A stretch of DNA of 20,011 nt from Alphaproteobacteria bacterium. Lineage in GTDB: Bacteria > Pseudomonadota > Alphaproteobacteria > Paracaedibacterales > CAITNM01. Below the pieces are notes generated by a model, which worked only from the letters and a program-made list of their open reading frames with translations, ran no database searches and was not told where the DNA came from. Shown here one piece after another: positions 1 through 6,603 of the stretch; positions within the stretch are counted from its first letter, which is position 1; each line of letters starts with the position of its first letter. The stretch is from assembly GCA_947499175.1 (NCBI GenBank), contig CANMNU010000008.1, positions 1-20,011 of the forward strand, in the 5' to 3' direction. The position numbers were made by a program, and so were the translations under genes.

Positions 1-1058
1 GTTGCCGTACCAAAATCTAAAACCATACAATCATTTTTAACTAGGTTCGGATGTTCTTCTTGGTTGAGGGTCCGTAAACCTCGACCTACCATTTGGATAT
101 AGGTTGATTTGTAAGAACTTGGGCGCAGCAGCACAATGCAAGAGGTCGGTGGGTGATCCCAACCTTCAGTTAATACGGCGACATTGACAATTACTTGAGC
201 AGCACCTGTGGCGTAAGCACTCAAAGTCTGTTCACGCTCAAGTTCTGACATCTCCCCATGAACCAGTACCACCGCAATTCCACTTTTAACAAAACACCTC
301 TGGACATCAAGCGCATGTTTGACTGTGGAGCAAAACACTACAGTTTGCCGGTCAAAGGCTTTTTCTTGCCAATGGGTAACCACCGCTTGATTAATTGGCA
401 TGGTATTCATGATGTGTTCAACTTCTGCCATGTCATAATCACCCGCAGTTTTTTTGGTTTCTTTGAGTCTCTTTTGCACCCCCACATCCATTACAAAAGT
501 GCGGGGGCGGACAAGGTGGCCAGAAGTAATTAGCTCATTGACGGTAATTTGATCACAAACGTTAGAAAAGACGGGACGCAAACCTTTTTTATCCCCCCGA
601 TTAGGGGTTGCCGTCATTCCTAAAAGCTTGATTTGGGGATTAATGCTTTGGGCATGGTTGATAATCCGCAGATAACTCTCGGCCCTGGCATGATGCGCTT
701 CATCAATCACCAGCAAATCAAGGCTTGGCATGCTCAAGAGATTACTTTTTCGCGATAAGGTCTGCACCATGGCAAAGGTAGCACTCCCTTGCCATGATTT
801 AACACCTGCATCAAAGATACTGGTTGAAAGCCCTGGGTTGACCAGACGAAACTTGGCCTCATTTTGCGCAGTTAGCTCATCGCGATGGGCGACCACGCAA
901 GTTTTAGTGGTTGCAGCTTTACAAAGCTCGCCAATCACGGCCGCCAACATAATCGTTTTACCCGCTCCTGTTGGGGCAACCGCTAGGGTATTATTGTGTT
1001 GGCGTAAAGCTTTAACCGCTCGATTGACCAATGCTTTTTGTCGAGGCCTAAGTAACAT
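1..1058 (-). CDS. SF2 DEAD/DEAH-type helicase, phage-type (3' end outside window)
   Basis: This is an ATP-dependent DNA or RNA helicase of superfamily 2, of the compact kind found in phage replication regions. The ATG at 1058 has a GGGAG Shine-Dalgarno that overlaps the end of the upstream gene. About 352 codons are visible and the frame is still open at position 1. Motifs in order: motif I APTGAGKT near residues 28-35, motif II DEAHH (VIDEAHH, plus coordinates about 688-705), motif III-like TAT (GMTATPNRGD), motif V (LTEGWDHP) and motif VI (QMVGRGLRT). Both RecA-like lobes are therefore present and only the C-terminus is missing. It is the last visible gene of the operon. The exact phage role (origin unwinding or recombination) is inferred from context. 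Confidence 0.85.
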   Translation of the reverse strand, partial: MLLRPRQKALVNRAVKALRQHNNTLAVAPTGAGKTIMLAAVIGELCKAATTKTCVVAHRDELTAQNEAKFRLVNPGLSTSIFDAGVKSWQGSATFAMVQTLSRKSNLLSMPSLDLLVIDEAHHARAESYLRIINHAQSINPQIKLLGMTATPNRGDKKGLRPVFSNVCDQITVNELITSGHLVRPRTFVMDVGVQKRLKETKKTAGDYDMAEVEHIMNTMPINQAVVTHWQEKAFDRQTVVFCSTVKHALDVQRCFVKSGIAVVLVHGEMSELEREQTLSAYATGAAQVIVNVAVLTEGWDHPPTSCIVLLRPSSYKSTYIQMVGRGLRTLNQEEHPNLVKNDCMVLDFGTA

Positions 1059-1076
1059 AAGTTGCTCCCTTACCGA

Positions 1077-1646
1077 TTAAGCCCAAATTGGGGCGGCTAA
1101 AGTTTTAGACTGTGACTGCACTGACTGCCCACTTTTGTCATAATCTTTGTGATCTTTGGTCACAGCGATTTTGATGAGGTTGCGTTCTTCCCCCTTTTGG
1201 TTTTTCTCTACGATAATTTTAGCTACAAACTCAATGCCATTGAGCTCCTCAATCGCTTTAATTTGCCTGGCAGCGATTGCTTGGGGTGAGTTATCTTTTT
1301 CTGCAAAACCCCGGGCTGAGTTTAAAATTGCTCGGATAAAGCTGCGACCACTATTGCCCCAGGTCGGACCCTTCGGGCTATATAAGCCAATAAGGCTCCA
1401 AACCTTGCGTTTGGCAAATGGCCCTTCGAGAATAACAAACTCGCAATTAAGATAAACTGAGTCAGTAGTTGAGCTAGCGGTCGCGTAGCCACCAGTCCAG
1501 CCTCTCTCAGCATCGTTATAACCCCCTGGTTTAATAGTCATATTGACCTTGGCAACCGTACCCTTTGGAATCAGGTCAAATTCTTGTTGTGGTTCTGCAC
1601 CTTGAAAGTCTAAAAAATTTAGTTCGTCTTTTAATGTGTAACTCAT
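1077..1646 (-). CDS. DUF669-like phage protein, putative ssDNA-binding protein
   Basis: A 189-residue soluble protein with no signal peptide or membrane segment. It starts at an ATG with AGGAGC about 7 nt upstream and lies 3 nt after the ATPase gene. The middle contains an EGPFAKRKVW stretch, similar to the 'EGP-[YF]-x-[GKR]-[KR]' pattern that I associate with DUF669 and related phage proteins. These usually sit beside a RecA/Sak4-type ATPase and are thought to bind single-stranded DNA through an OB-like fold. The C-terminus is low-complexity and rich in Q, S and K (about residues 165-185), ending in a hydrophobic APIWA, reminiscent of an SSB-like acidic or unstructured tail but not acidic. 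Function is inferred from gene order and weak motif resemblance; no catalytic residues are evident. Confidence 0.5.
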   Translation of the reverse strand: MSYTLKDELNFLDFQGAEPQQEFDLIPKGTVAKVNMTIKPGGYNDAERGWTGGYATASSTTDSVYLNCEFVILEGPFAKRKVWSLIGLYSPKGPTWGNSGRSFIRAILNSARGFAEKDNSPQAIAARQIKAIEELNGIEFVAKIIVEKNQKGEERNLIKIAVTKDHKDYDKSGQSVQSQSKTLAAPIWA

Positions 1647-1649
1647 TGG

Positions 1650-2552
1650 TTATGCTCCTGTAGTTGTGGTTGTAGTTTGGGTTGATTGACCAGCTGCTTT
1701 ACTGGGCATCGTATAATAGAGACGTTGGGCTATGGGTTTAGCACTGCCCTTAATCTTGGCCATGAGTTGACCTAGATCGGGTTTTTCAAGGCAATCAAGA
1801 CGTCCAGAGCGATCCTTAGCTGGATAGCCTTTGGGATTAATCGTGTGGCAGAGAAAGGCACGGTAGGGATTGATCTTGCTTCCATCAGCCTGATAGTCAA
1901 TGTCGGCCATGGTAATCACTTGATCGACGATCCCAGGCAATTCCAGTCCAGTTTTGGTTCCTTCAATCTGGGGCTCAAAATACCGGCGATTGTAGTCATC
2001 GGTTTTTTCATCGAGAATGCCTAAAAACCAGATGTTTTTGTTTCTGGTGTGCTGCAACTGGATAATCCAGGCCAACATCTCTTGAGCAAGCAGCCCATAA
2101 GCACCGCGCATATCAAGTTTCTTTGTTTTGTCGCTAACCACTTCAGGCTGACCTTTACACCATTGAAAGCATAGACGTGCCGCTACTGTGAGGGAGTCAA
2201 TAAACATTGTTTCAAAGGCGTTGAACTCATCTGAAGATAAGTCGCCAAAGTGTTTACAGGCGAAATCAAAATGTTGCTGGCTATAGTTTTGGTTGGCTCG
2301 CATCGCTGGATTAGCGCCACCAATCAATACCGCAAGGTCGCGGCACTCTTCCCAAGTGCGGGGTCGTATTGTACTACCTTGCCAGCCTTCAATTGCCAAA
2401 TCACCGGCCTCAAGATCAATGAACAGGGTGGTAGCTTCAGGTAATGTCCACAATAGTGAAGTCTTACCAATGCCTGATTTGCCGAAGATGCAGCCTTTGA
2501 TTCCGCGTTTTTCGGCTAAACGTTGGTCTGCTGAAATAATAGGGAGAGCCAT
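1650..2552 (-). CDS. Phage RecA-like/AAA ATP-binding protein (Sak4-type or AAA_24)
   Basis: A P-loop ATPase of about 300 residues, the type annotated as phage nucleotide-binding protein and related to Sak4 single-strand annealing or recombination proteins. Walker A GKSGIGKTS lies at residues 24-32 and a Walker B-like segment TMFIDSLTV at about 115-123. A basic, aromatic C-terminal part follows, and the protein ends in a threonine-rich tail. I chose the ATG at 2552 over an upstream in-frame ATG at 2615 because AAGGGG lies at the right distance before 2552 and the upstream codons overlap the preceding gene. It begins 2 nt after that gene and is followed after 3 nt by the DUF669-like gene, a common pairing in phages. 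Expected role: ATP-dependent handling of ssDNA during phage replication or recombination. Confidence 0.75.
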   Translation of the reverse strand: MALPIISADQRLAEKRGIKGCIFGKSGIGKTSLLWTLPEATTLFIDLEAGDLAIEGWQGSTIRPRTWEECRDLAVLIGGANPAMRANQNYSQQHFDFACKHFGDLSSDEFNAFETMFIDSLTVAARLCFQWCKGQPEVVSDKTKKLDMRGAYGLLAQEMLAWIIQLQHTRNKNIWFLGILDEKTDDYNRRYFEPQIEGTKTGLELPGIVDQVITMADIDYQADGSKINPYRAFLCHTINPKGYPAKDRSGRLDCLEKPDLGQLMAKIKGSAKPIAQRLYYTMPSKAAGQSTQTTTTTTGA

Positions 2553-2554
2553 AA

Positions 2555-2758
2555 TTATTTCCCCTTGTTTTCTAGGGCATGGCTGAGTTTTTGAATACCC
2601 TCTAGCCAGCGGCAAACCACCTCGGTTTTGCTAATGAAGCGACTGATACTGGCTTGATCCATTTCCAACAAATCCTTAACAGATGTGTAGTAAAGGGTTT
2701 TGATAAAATTAAGGTCATCATGGCTAATAGAAAGTTTATTGGGCTCAAGAGTAGTCAT
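2555..2758 (-). CDS. Short unknown phage-operon protein
   Basis: A 67-residue protein I do not recognise. The start at 2758 is preferred because AAAGGA lies upstream; in-frame ATGs at 2788 and 2815 would overlap the HTH gene. It is predicted to be mostly helical (for example HDDLNFIKTLYYTSVKDLLEMD), with no cysteine cluster beyond one Cys and no membrane segment. It sits between the HTH gene and the ATPase in an apparently co-transcribed operon, so a small regulatory or accessory replication role is possible, but nothing in the sequence identifies it. Confidence 0.55.
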   Translation of the reverse strand: MTTLEPNKLSISHDDLNFIKTLYYTSVKDLLEMDQASISRFISKTEVVCRWLEGIQKLSHALENKGK

Positions 2759-2777
2759 AGGTATTATCCTTTTCTGT

Positions 2778-3041
2778 TTATAGGGCATAGTTTCTGGTGG
2801 CTGAGGTTGATGCACGGGTTCTTTCCTCTATGTATTTTAAAACCTCTGTCTTGGCATAACGGCAGCTACGATAGCCTACCGAAATGTATTGCGGCCCAAT
2901 TCCCTTACGGCGATAGTCAGCCAAAGTGCTCATGGAAATATTGAGGAGACCAGAGAGCTCTCTGGTGCTGTAATAGCAATCTTCAAGATTAAAAGCAGGT
3001 GTAGGCGAAGGTGATTTTTGTTTTGCTTTTGCGCGGGGCAT
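2778..3041 (-). CDS. Small helix-turn-helix DNA-binding protein (AlpA/excisionase-like, MerR-type HTH)
   Basis: An 87-residue protein with a basic N-terminal tail (PRAKAKQK) and a winged-helix HTH at about residues 24-72. The segment YYSTRELSGLLNISMSTLADYRRKG followed by GYRSCRYAKTEVLKYIEERT is the typical pattern of HTH_17/AlpA/Xis-like proteins, where the second helix is followed by a wing and a K-x-[ED]-V-x-x-[FYW] helix. The ATG at 3041 has AGGAGA about 5 nt upstream. It is the first gene of the operon and lies directly downstream of the palindrome array, so it is the obvious candidate to bind there. It could act as an excisionase, an activator of the operon or an autoregulator. No experimental link is implied. 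Confidence 0.75.
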   Translation of the reverse strand: MPRAKAKQKSPSPTPAFNLEDCYYSTRELSGLLNISMSTLADYRRKGIGPQYISVGYRSCRYAKTEVLKYIEERTRASTSATRNYAL

Positions 3042-3099
3042 TTTGATCTCCTATGCGTTTTAGTGGTTAATGTGCCAATCGCTAGAAAAATAAAACCAT

Positions 3100-3128
3100 A
3101 AAATATTGCCCAAAGGTGAAGATTGTCA
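3100..3128 (-). promoter_or_regulatory. Putative sigma70 promoter of the phage-type operon, -35 inside a palindrome
   Basis: On the minus strand, TGACAA at 3123-3128 and TATTTT at 3100-3105 are separated by 17 bp. Transcription would start about 50 nt before the HTH gene. The -35 hexamer lies within the palindrome ATTGTCATGACAAT (3122-3135), so a protein bound there would block RNA polymerase. This is inferred from hexamer match and spacing only. Confidence 0.45.
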
Positions 3129-3646
3129 TGACAATGCTGTTTTGGCCTTTTTAGCATTGTCATGACAATGTTGGTTTTGGGGATTGTATAACTAAAAGAA
3201 TTATGATAAGGCAACACAAGCTTGACAAAAGCCTGGATTAAGCCAGTATGCTAATGACTACGGGGCATTGAGGGGATTAGCTTATATTTTGAAGATTAAT
3301 TTGTTGGTAGTCAGAAATGACGGCATTGTTGCGACAACGCTGTTTTGGCTATTTTAGCATTGTCACGACAATGCTGTTTTGGTCATTTTAGCATTGTCAT
3401 GACAATGTTGGTTTTGGGGATTGTATAACTAAAAGAATTATGATAAGGCAAAGTAAGCCTAGTAAAGGCCTTAATTAAGCCATTATGTTAATGATTGCGG
3501 GGTATTGAGAGGATTGGATTATATTGTGAAGATTAATTTGTTGGTAGCGGAAAATGACTGCATCGTTGCGACAACGCTGTTTTGGCTATTTCAGCATTGT
3601 CACGACAATGCTATTTTGGTCATTTTAGCATTGTCATGACAATGTT
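3120..3646. repeat. Nested tandem repeat array of eight 16-bp palindromes (iteron/operator-like)
   Basis: Noncoding. Two imperfect 237-bp tandem units lie at about 3173-3409 and 3410-3646, preceded by a partial copy (about 3120-3172) and followed by a few repeated bases. Each unit ends in palindromic sites spaced exactly 34 bp apart centre to centre. Sites: 3121-3136, 3155-3170, 3324-3339, 3358-3373, 3392-3407, 3561-3576, 3595-3610 and 3629-3644. The last site of each unit is the perfect palindrome CATTGTCATGACAATG; the middle sites read CATTGTCACGACAATG. The first site of each full unit is a more degenerate form with CGACAACG. The linkers repeat as CTGTTTTGG-YC/CT-ATTTTAGC. The remaining approximately 135 bp of each unit is diverged but clearly alignable, starting with TGTATAACTAAAAG. 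Confidence 0.9.
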
Positions 3647-3751
3647 GGGTTTTGGGGTTGTCTCAAATACAAAATTACTATAAAATTCTGCGCTTGGTAG
3701 TTGGAGCCCCTGAACTATATTGACATGAGCAAGATGGCCACAACGGGTAAT
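3647..3751. other. Non-coding gap between palindrome array and ORFan
   Basis: No convincing gene, promoter or RNA is seen here. The first bases continue the repeat (GGTTTTGGGG), after which similarity to the units stops. Together with the array this makes a stretch of about 700 bp without a gene between 3042 and 3751. Confidence 0.6.
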
Positions 3752-4372
3752 TTAATCATTTCTCAGCGCATACCACAAATGATCGACTATATGCTGACTA
3801 TCCTTTTGCTTAAGGATGTTTTCGATATAATCTCTAAATTCTTCTTTGGTAAGGTCTCTAAAGGATTTGCCATGTGTTTTTAAAATATTTTCCCCATTGT
3901 TCTTGACCAAAGCATATAATTCATCCTGTCTTTGGTTATGATTATTGCCCCAAAAACGTGGACCATCCGAATCAGATGGCTTATTTTTTTCAAATAACAC
4001 ACGCAAAATACGACTATCGAATTCTAATCTTACTGACTCCAATTCATTACGACAAAGGTAACCTTTGTGCGCATAAAATTTATTACTATCTTTTAAAAAA
4101 TCCATAAAGCTAACCTCGTTAACATTTTTGCCATATGGACATTCTACAAAATAAATAGAAATATCGTTTTTAAAAACGTCAACTTCCATTTCTTGCAACA
4201 AACACCTAGTGTTCACAAAATAACCCTCAGTTAAGACTTCGTTACATTTCATGGTCGCGGCAATAAACTCGGATTTTTCAAGGAAATAGCTGTAGATTTT
4301 GATGCCTTTTTCTTTTTCTGGAAAATACTCGCAATATTTCATAAACAGATCTAAAAATTGAACTCTTGACAT
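3752..4372 (-). CDS. Unrecognised 206-residue protein (ORFan)
   Basis: I do not recognise this protein. It is soluble-looking, with no signal peptide or membrane span, rich in aromatic and charged residues, with scattered cysteines (about five) and a helical C-terminus (FRDLTKEEFRDYIENIL). Its base composition matches the AT-rich chromosome rather than the phage operon. The start at 4372 has only a weak GGGA upstream, but a good promoter lies at 4409-4437. It stands alone between the palindrome array and pfk. The C-terminal pattern of Lys/Arg-Asp-Leu-Thr-Lys-Glu-Glu-Phe could suggest a small helical interaction domain. It may belong to the mobile element or be a lineage-specific protein. Confidence 0.6.
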   Translation of the reverse strand: MSRVQFLDLFMKYCEYFPEKEKGIKIYSYFLEKSEFIAATMKCNEVLTEGYFVNTRCLLQEMEVDVFKNDISIYFVECPYGKNVNEVSFMDFLKDSNKFYAHKGYLCRNELESVRLEFDSRILRVLFEKNKPSDSDGPRFWGNNHNQRQDELYALVKNNGENILKTHGKSFRDLTKEEFRDYIENILKQKDSQHIVDHLWYALRND

Positions 4373-4408
4373 TTAACGGATCCCATAACAGCACCATCAA
4401 CTGGTTTA

Positions 4409-4437
4409 ATTCTTTAACTTATCGCTCATTCTGTCAA
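4409..4437 (-). promoter_or_regulatory. Putative promoter of the 3752-4372 ORF
   Basis: On the minus strand, a perfect TTGACA at 4432-4437 is followed after 17 bp by AAGAAT at 4409-4414, placing the start of transcription about 30 nt before the ATG. The rest of 4438-4670, downstream of pfk, contains only weak inverted repeats (for example AAACCC at 4518-4523 with GGGTTT at 4535-4540) and no clear terminator. Confidence 0.5.
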
Positions 4438-4670
4438 TAAGATATTTTTTGTATCGAAAGCACCGGATGGTAGAAATGCGGTAGAATAAAGTTCTGTGAT
4501 ATTTTCAATAATCCTTGAAACCCTTATTAACATTGGGTTTGACCGGGGTGCTAAAAATTATTTTCCTGTGAAGTAATATCTGAAGAGCTGCTCTTGATTT
4601 TACATATACCATAATACTCATTAATAAATGATTAATTTTACTTAAATAATCTGCAATTTTTCTTTTGCAA

Positions 4671-5756
4671 CTAAATTTCACCAACATAAATGCCCATTGC
4701 TTTTGCAGTTTTAATTAATACCCCATTAGGATCGACCCCATTATAAGTATCGATTGAACTATCAATTGGCACGGCTTCAACCTGGTTGTTGCGCCAGGCC
4801 ACCATTTTACCAAAGTCTTGCTCTGCAACCATATCAACAGCTTTTACACCAAAGACTGTGGCTAAAATACGATCTTGTGCCGTTGGTTGTCCGCCACGTT
4901 GCACATGACCCAACACTGTAAAACGTGTATCTGCATTTAATCTTGATTCGATTTCTGAGCTTAAATACTGGGAAACACCACCATAGCGGGGACGTTCGTT
5001 AATCGATTTTCCGCGTACAACTTGTTCACCATTTTCAGTTTTAATTGCTTCAGAAACTGTGATTAAGGCAAAATTTCGCCCTGCCTTGTTAATATTTTTA
5101 ATGTGCTCACAAATTGATTCAATTTTATAAGGAATTTCTGGAACTAATATCACATCAGTGCCTCCAGCAATGCCAGATGCTAAAGCAATATGCCCTGCAT
5201 CACGCCCCATAACCTCTAGAATCATGACTCGTTGATGGCTAGCAGCGGTTGGCTGTAAACGATCCATTGCTTCAGTTGCAACCGTAATTGCTGTGTGGTA
5301 GCCAATTGAGTAATCAGTTTGTGCCAAATCATTATCAATAGTTTTTGGGATGCAAACTAAGTTCATACCACCTTTTTTGGCAAGACGACTATTAATTCGC
5401 ATACTGCCATCGCCACCAATGGCAATAATTGCGTCTAAATTAAGATCTTGATAACCAATTATTGCATCATCAGACCTGTCAGCTTTACTGCCATCATCAC
5501 CTGGAAAGAAAAAAGGATTTTCTTTTGTGGTACTTTCCAAAATAGTCCCGGCTGATCGCAACATGCTTGAGTCACAATTTTTCAAAGTCAAAGAAACATA
5601 TTCCATAGGTCTGCGAATCAAGCCACTGGTTCCTTTTAATATGCCAAAGACTTCCCAACCATAATGCTCAATAGCATGTACGGTAATAGCACGAATTGCG
5701 GCATTTAAACCAGAACAGTCTCCTCCGCTGGTTAAAATACCAATTCTTTTAGTCAT
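4671..5756 (-). CDS. pfkA: 6-phosphofructokinase (PFK-A family, ATP-type with G/K active-site signature)
   Basis: Phosphorylates fructose 6-phosphate to fructose 1,6-bisphosphate, the committed step of glycolysis, in the cytoplasm. It has 361 residues from the ATG at 5756, which overlaps the mlaA stop by 8 nt and has AAAGGA upstream. An ATG 10 codons earlier is rejected because it lies inside mlaA with no better signal. Motifs: GGDCSGLNAA (11-20), GGDGS (114-118), PKTIDND (137-143, catalytic Asp141), MGRDAGH (183-189) and LGHVQRGGQPTAQDR (282-296). Gly in GGDGS is the residue associated with ATP rather than pyrophosphate use, while Lys in PKTIDND is shared with PPi and group III enzymes. This G/K combination is known from some ATP-dependent actinobacterial PFKs. 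Length is greater than the ~320 residues of E. coli PfkA, consistent with that group. Confidence 0.9.
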   Translation of the reverse strand: MTKRIGILTSGGDCSGLNAAIRAITVHAIEHYGWEVFGILKGTSGLIRRPMEYVSLTLKNCDSSMLRSAGTILESTTKENPFFFPGDDGSKADRSDDAIIGYQDLNLDAIIAIGGDGSMRINSRLAKKGGMNLVCIPKTIDNDLAQTDYSIGYHTAITVATEAMDRLQPTAASHQRVMILEVMGRDAGHIALASGIAGGTDVILVPEIPYKIESICEHIKNINKAGRNFALITVSEAIKTENGEQVVRGKSINERPRYGGVSQYLSSEIESRLNADTRFTVLGHVQRGGQPTAQDRILATVFGVKAVDMVAEQDFGKMVAWRNNQVEAVPIDSSIDTYNGVDPNGVLIKTAKAMGIYVGEI

Positions 5757-6501
5757 CTGCTTGTCCTTTCTGCATCTTGTTATCAATTTTTTGCTGACGT
5801 TGAAAGACTATGCTTCGAATCGTAACATAAGAATCCGGAGATGTCGTGTAGATGTCATCTAAACTATCTAATAAATCAGCTCGAGTGGAAATAATATTTG
5901 CAACAGTGGCACCCAGCAGTACTTTTTGAAGCCTAGCATCATTATTCGCACAGATTCTAAGAGGATCAGCGAACCAGTCAAAGGCATAGCCGCATATTCC
6001 TCTAAATGTAGTTGGCCCTAGAATTGGCAACATAATGTATGAACCAGACTCAATCCCCCATGTTGCTAAGGTTTCATTAAAGCTGGTTAATTCCTCAGAA
6101 ATACCAATAAATTCAGCAAAATCAATCAAACCAAATAAACCAAATGTTGTATTTAAGACAAATCGCAAAGTAGTTTTTGCAGCAGTTTCTATTTTGCCTT
6201 GCAATGTATAATTTATTAAGTTGATTGGACCATAAGCATTTTTTACAAAGCTTTTTGTGCAGTATTTTACATTTTCTGGGGTACCTAGTTCATAGGCAAT
6301 TGCTACTGGTTTAATGATTGCTGCATCTAAAATTTGATTAAATCCATACATGTAGCGGTTAAATAGTTCTAATGGGTCAGGTTCTGCTAGGCTAAATTCA
6401 TCTTCTTCAATATTTTGTTGTTTGGAAAATTCAGTATCTTGGGTGTTTGAGCAACCACAAAGAGCAAAAAATACTAAAAACACCCACCAAAAAAAATTCA
6501 T
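5749..6501 (-). CDS. mlaA: MlaA (VacJ) outer-membrane lipoprotein
   Basis: Outer-membrane component of the Mla pathway, which removes misplaced phospholipids from the outer leaflet and passes them to the periplasmic carrier. The ATG at 6501 begins MNFFWWVFLVFFALCGC, a signal peptide with a lipobox-like LCGC, so Cys17 would be lipidated. An in-frame TTG/GTG extension to 6510 is rejected. The body has the family hallmarks DPLELFNRYMYGFNQ, GPINLINY, RFVLNTTFGLFGLID, FNETLATWGI and GSYIMLPILGPTT. It has 250 residues, the usual size. It is translationally coupled to pfkA (8-nt overlap) and diverges from cca across about 100 bp. The other Mla genes are not in the window. Confidence 0.92.
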   Translation of the reverse strand: MNFFWWVFLVFFALCGCSNTQDTEFSKQQNIEEDEFSLAEPDPLELFNRYMYGFNQILDAAIIKPVAIAYELGTPENVKYCTKSFVKNAYGPINLINYTLQGKIETAAKTTLRFVLNTTFGLFGLIDFAEFIGISEELTSFNETLATWGIESGSYIMLPILGPTTFRGICGYAFDWFADPLRICANNDARLQKVLLGATVANIISTRADLLDSLDDIYTTSPDSYVTIRSIVFQRQQKIDNKMQKGQADD

Positions 6502-6603
6502 AGACACCAAAAATTACATTTAATAAAACTTTAACAAAATTTTTTGCGTTACCCAAGATGCATAACCAATAAATTCCTGGTAAACAAGTAATATGGAGGA
6601 TTA

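Larger units (their letters stand above)
1..3041 (-). mobile_element. Phage-derived early/replication gene module (prophage remnant or integrated element)
   Basis: Five tightly packed minus-strand genes (HTH protein, short protein, RecA-like ATPase, DUF669-like protein, SF2 helicase) are separated by about 2-19 nt, each with its own Shine-Dalgarno sequence. This set resembles the early or recombination region of temperate phages. Base composition is visibly richer in G+C than the rest of the window, which supports transfer. No integrase, attachment site or structural gene is visible, and the left end lies outside the window, so whether the element is complete cannot be judged. The right boundary is probably the repeat array at 3120-3646. 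Confidence 0.65.

Noticed and set aside
258..1080. Plus-strand ORFs at 258-533 and 730-1080.
   Set aside because: They lie antisense to the helicase gene, whose motifs are unmistakable.
2930..3217. A 95-codon minus-strand ORF overlapping the HTH gene and the palindromes.
   Set aside because: It runs through the promoter and repeat region and overlaps a clear HTH gene in another frame.
3120..3646. CRISPR array.
   Set aside because: The segments between palindromes are near-identical copies, not unique spacers, and no cas genes are present.
3701..3883. A 60-codon plus-strand ORF.
   Set aside because: It overlaps the end of the 3752-4372 gene antisense and has no Shine-Dalgarno or recognisable protein content.
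4518..4540. Weak AAACCC/GGGTTT hairpin as a pfkA terminator.
   Set aside because: The stem is only 6 bp with an 11-nt loop, no T-run follows, and it is over 130 nt from the stop.
4505..4687. A 60-codon minus-strand ORF after pfkA.
   Set aside because: It has an AT-rich random composition, overlaps the pfkA end and lacks a convincing ribosome-binding site.
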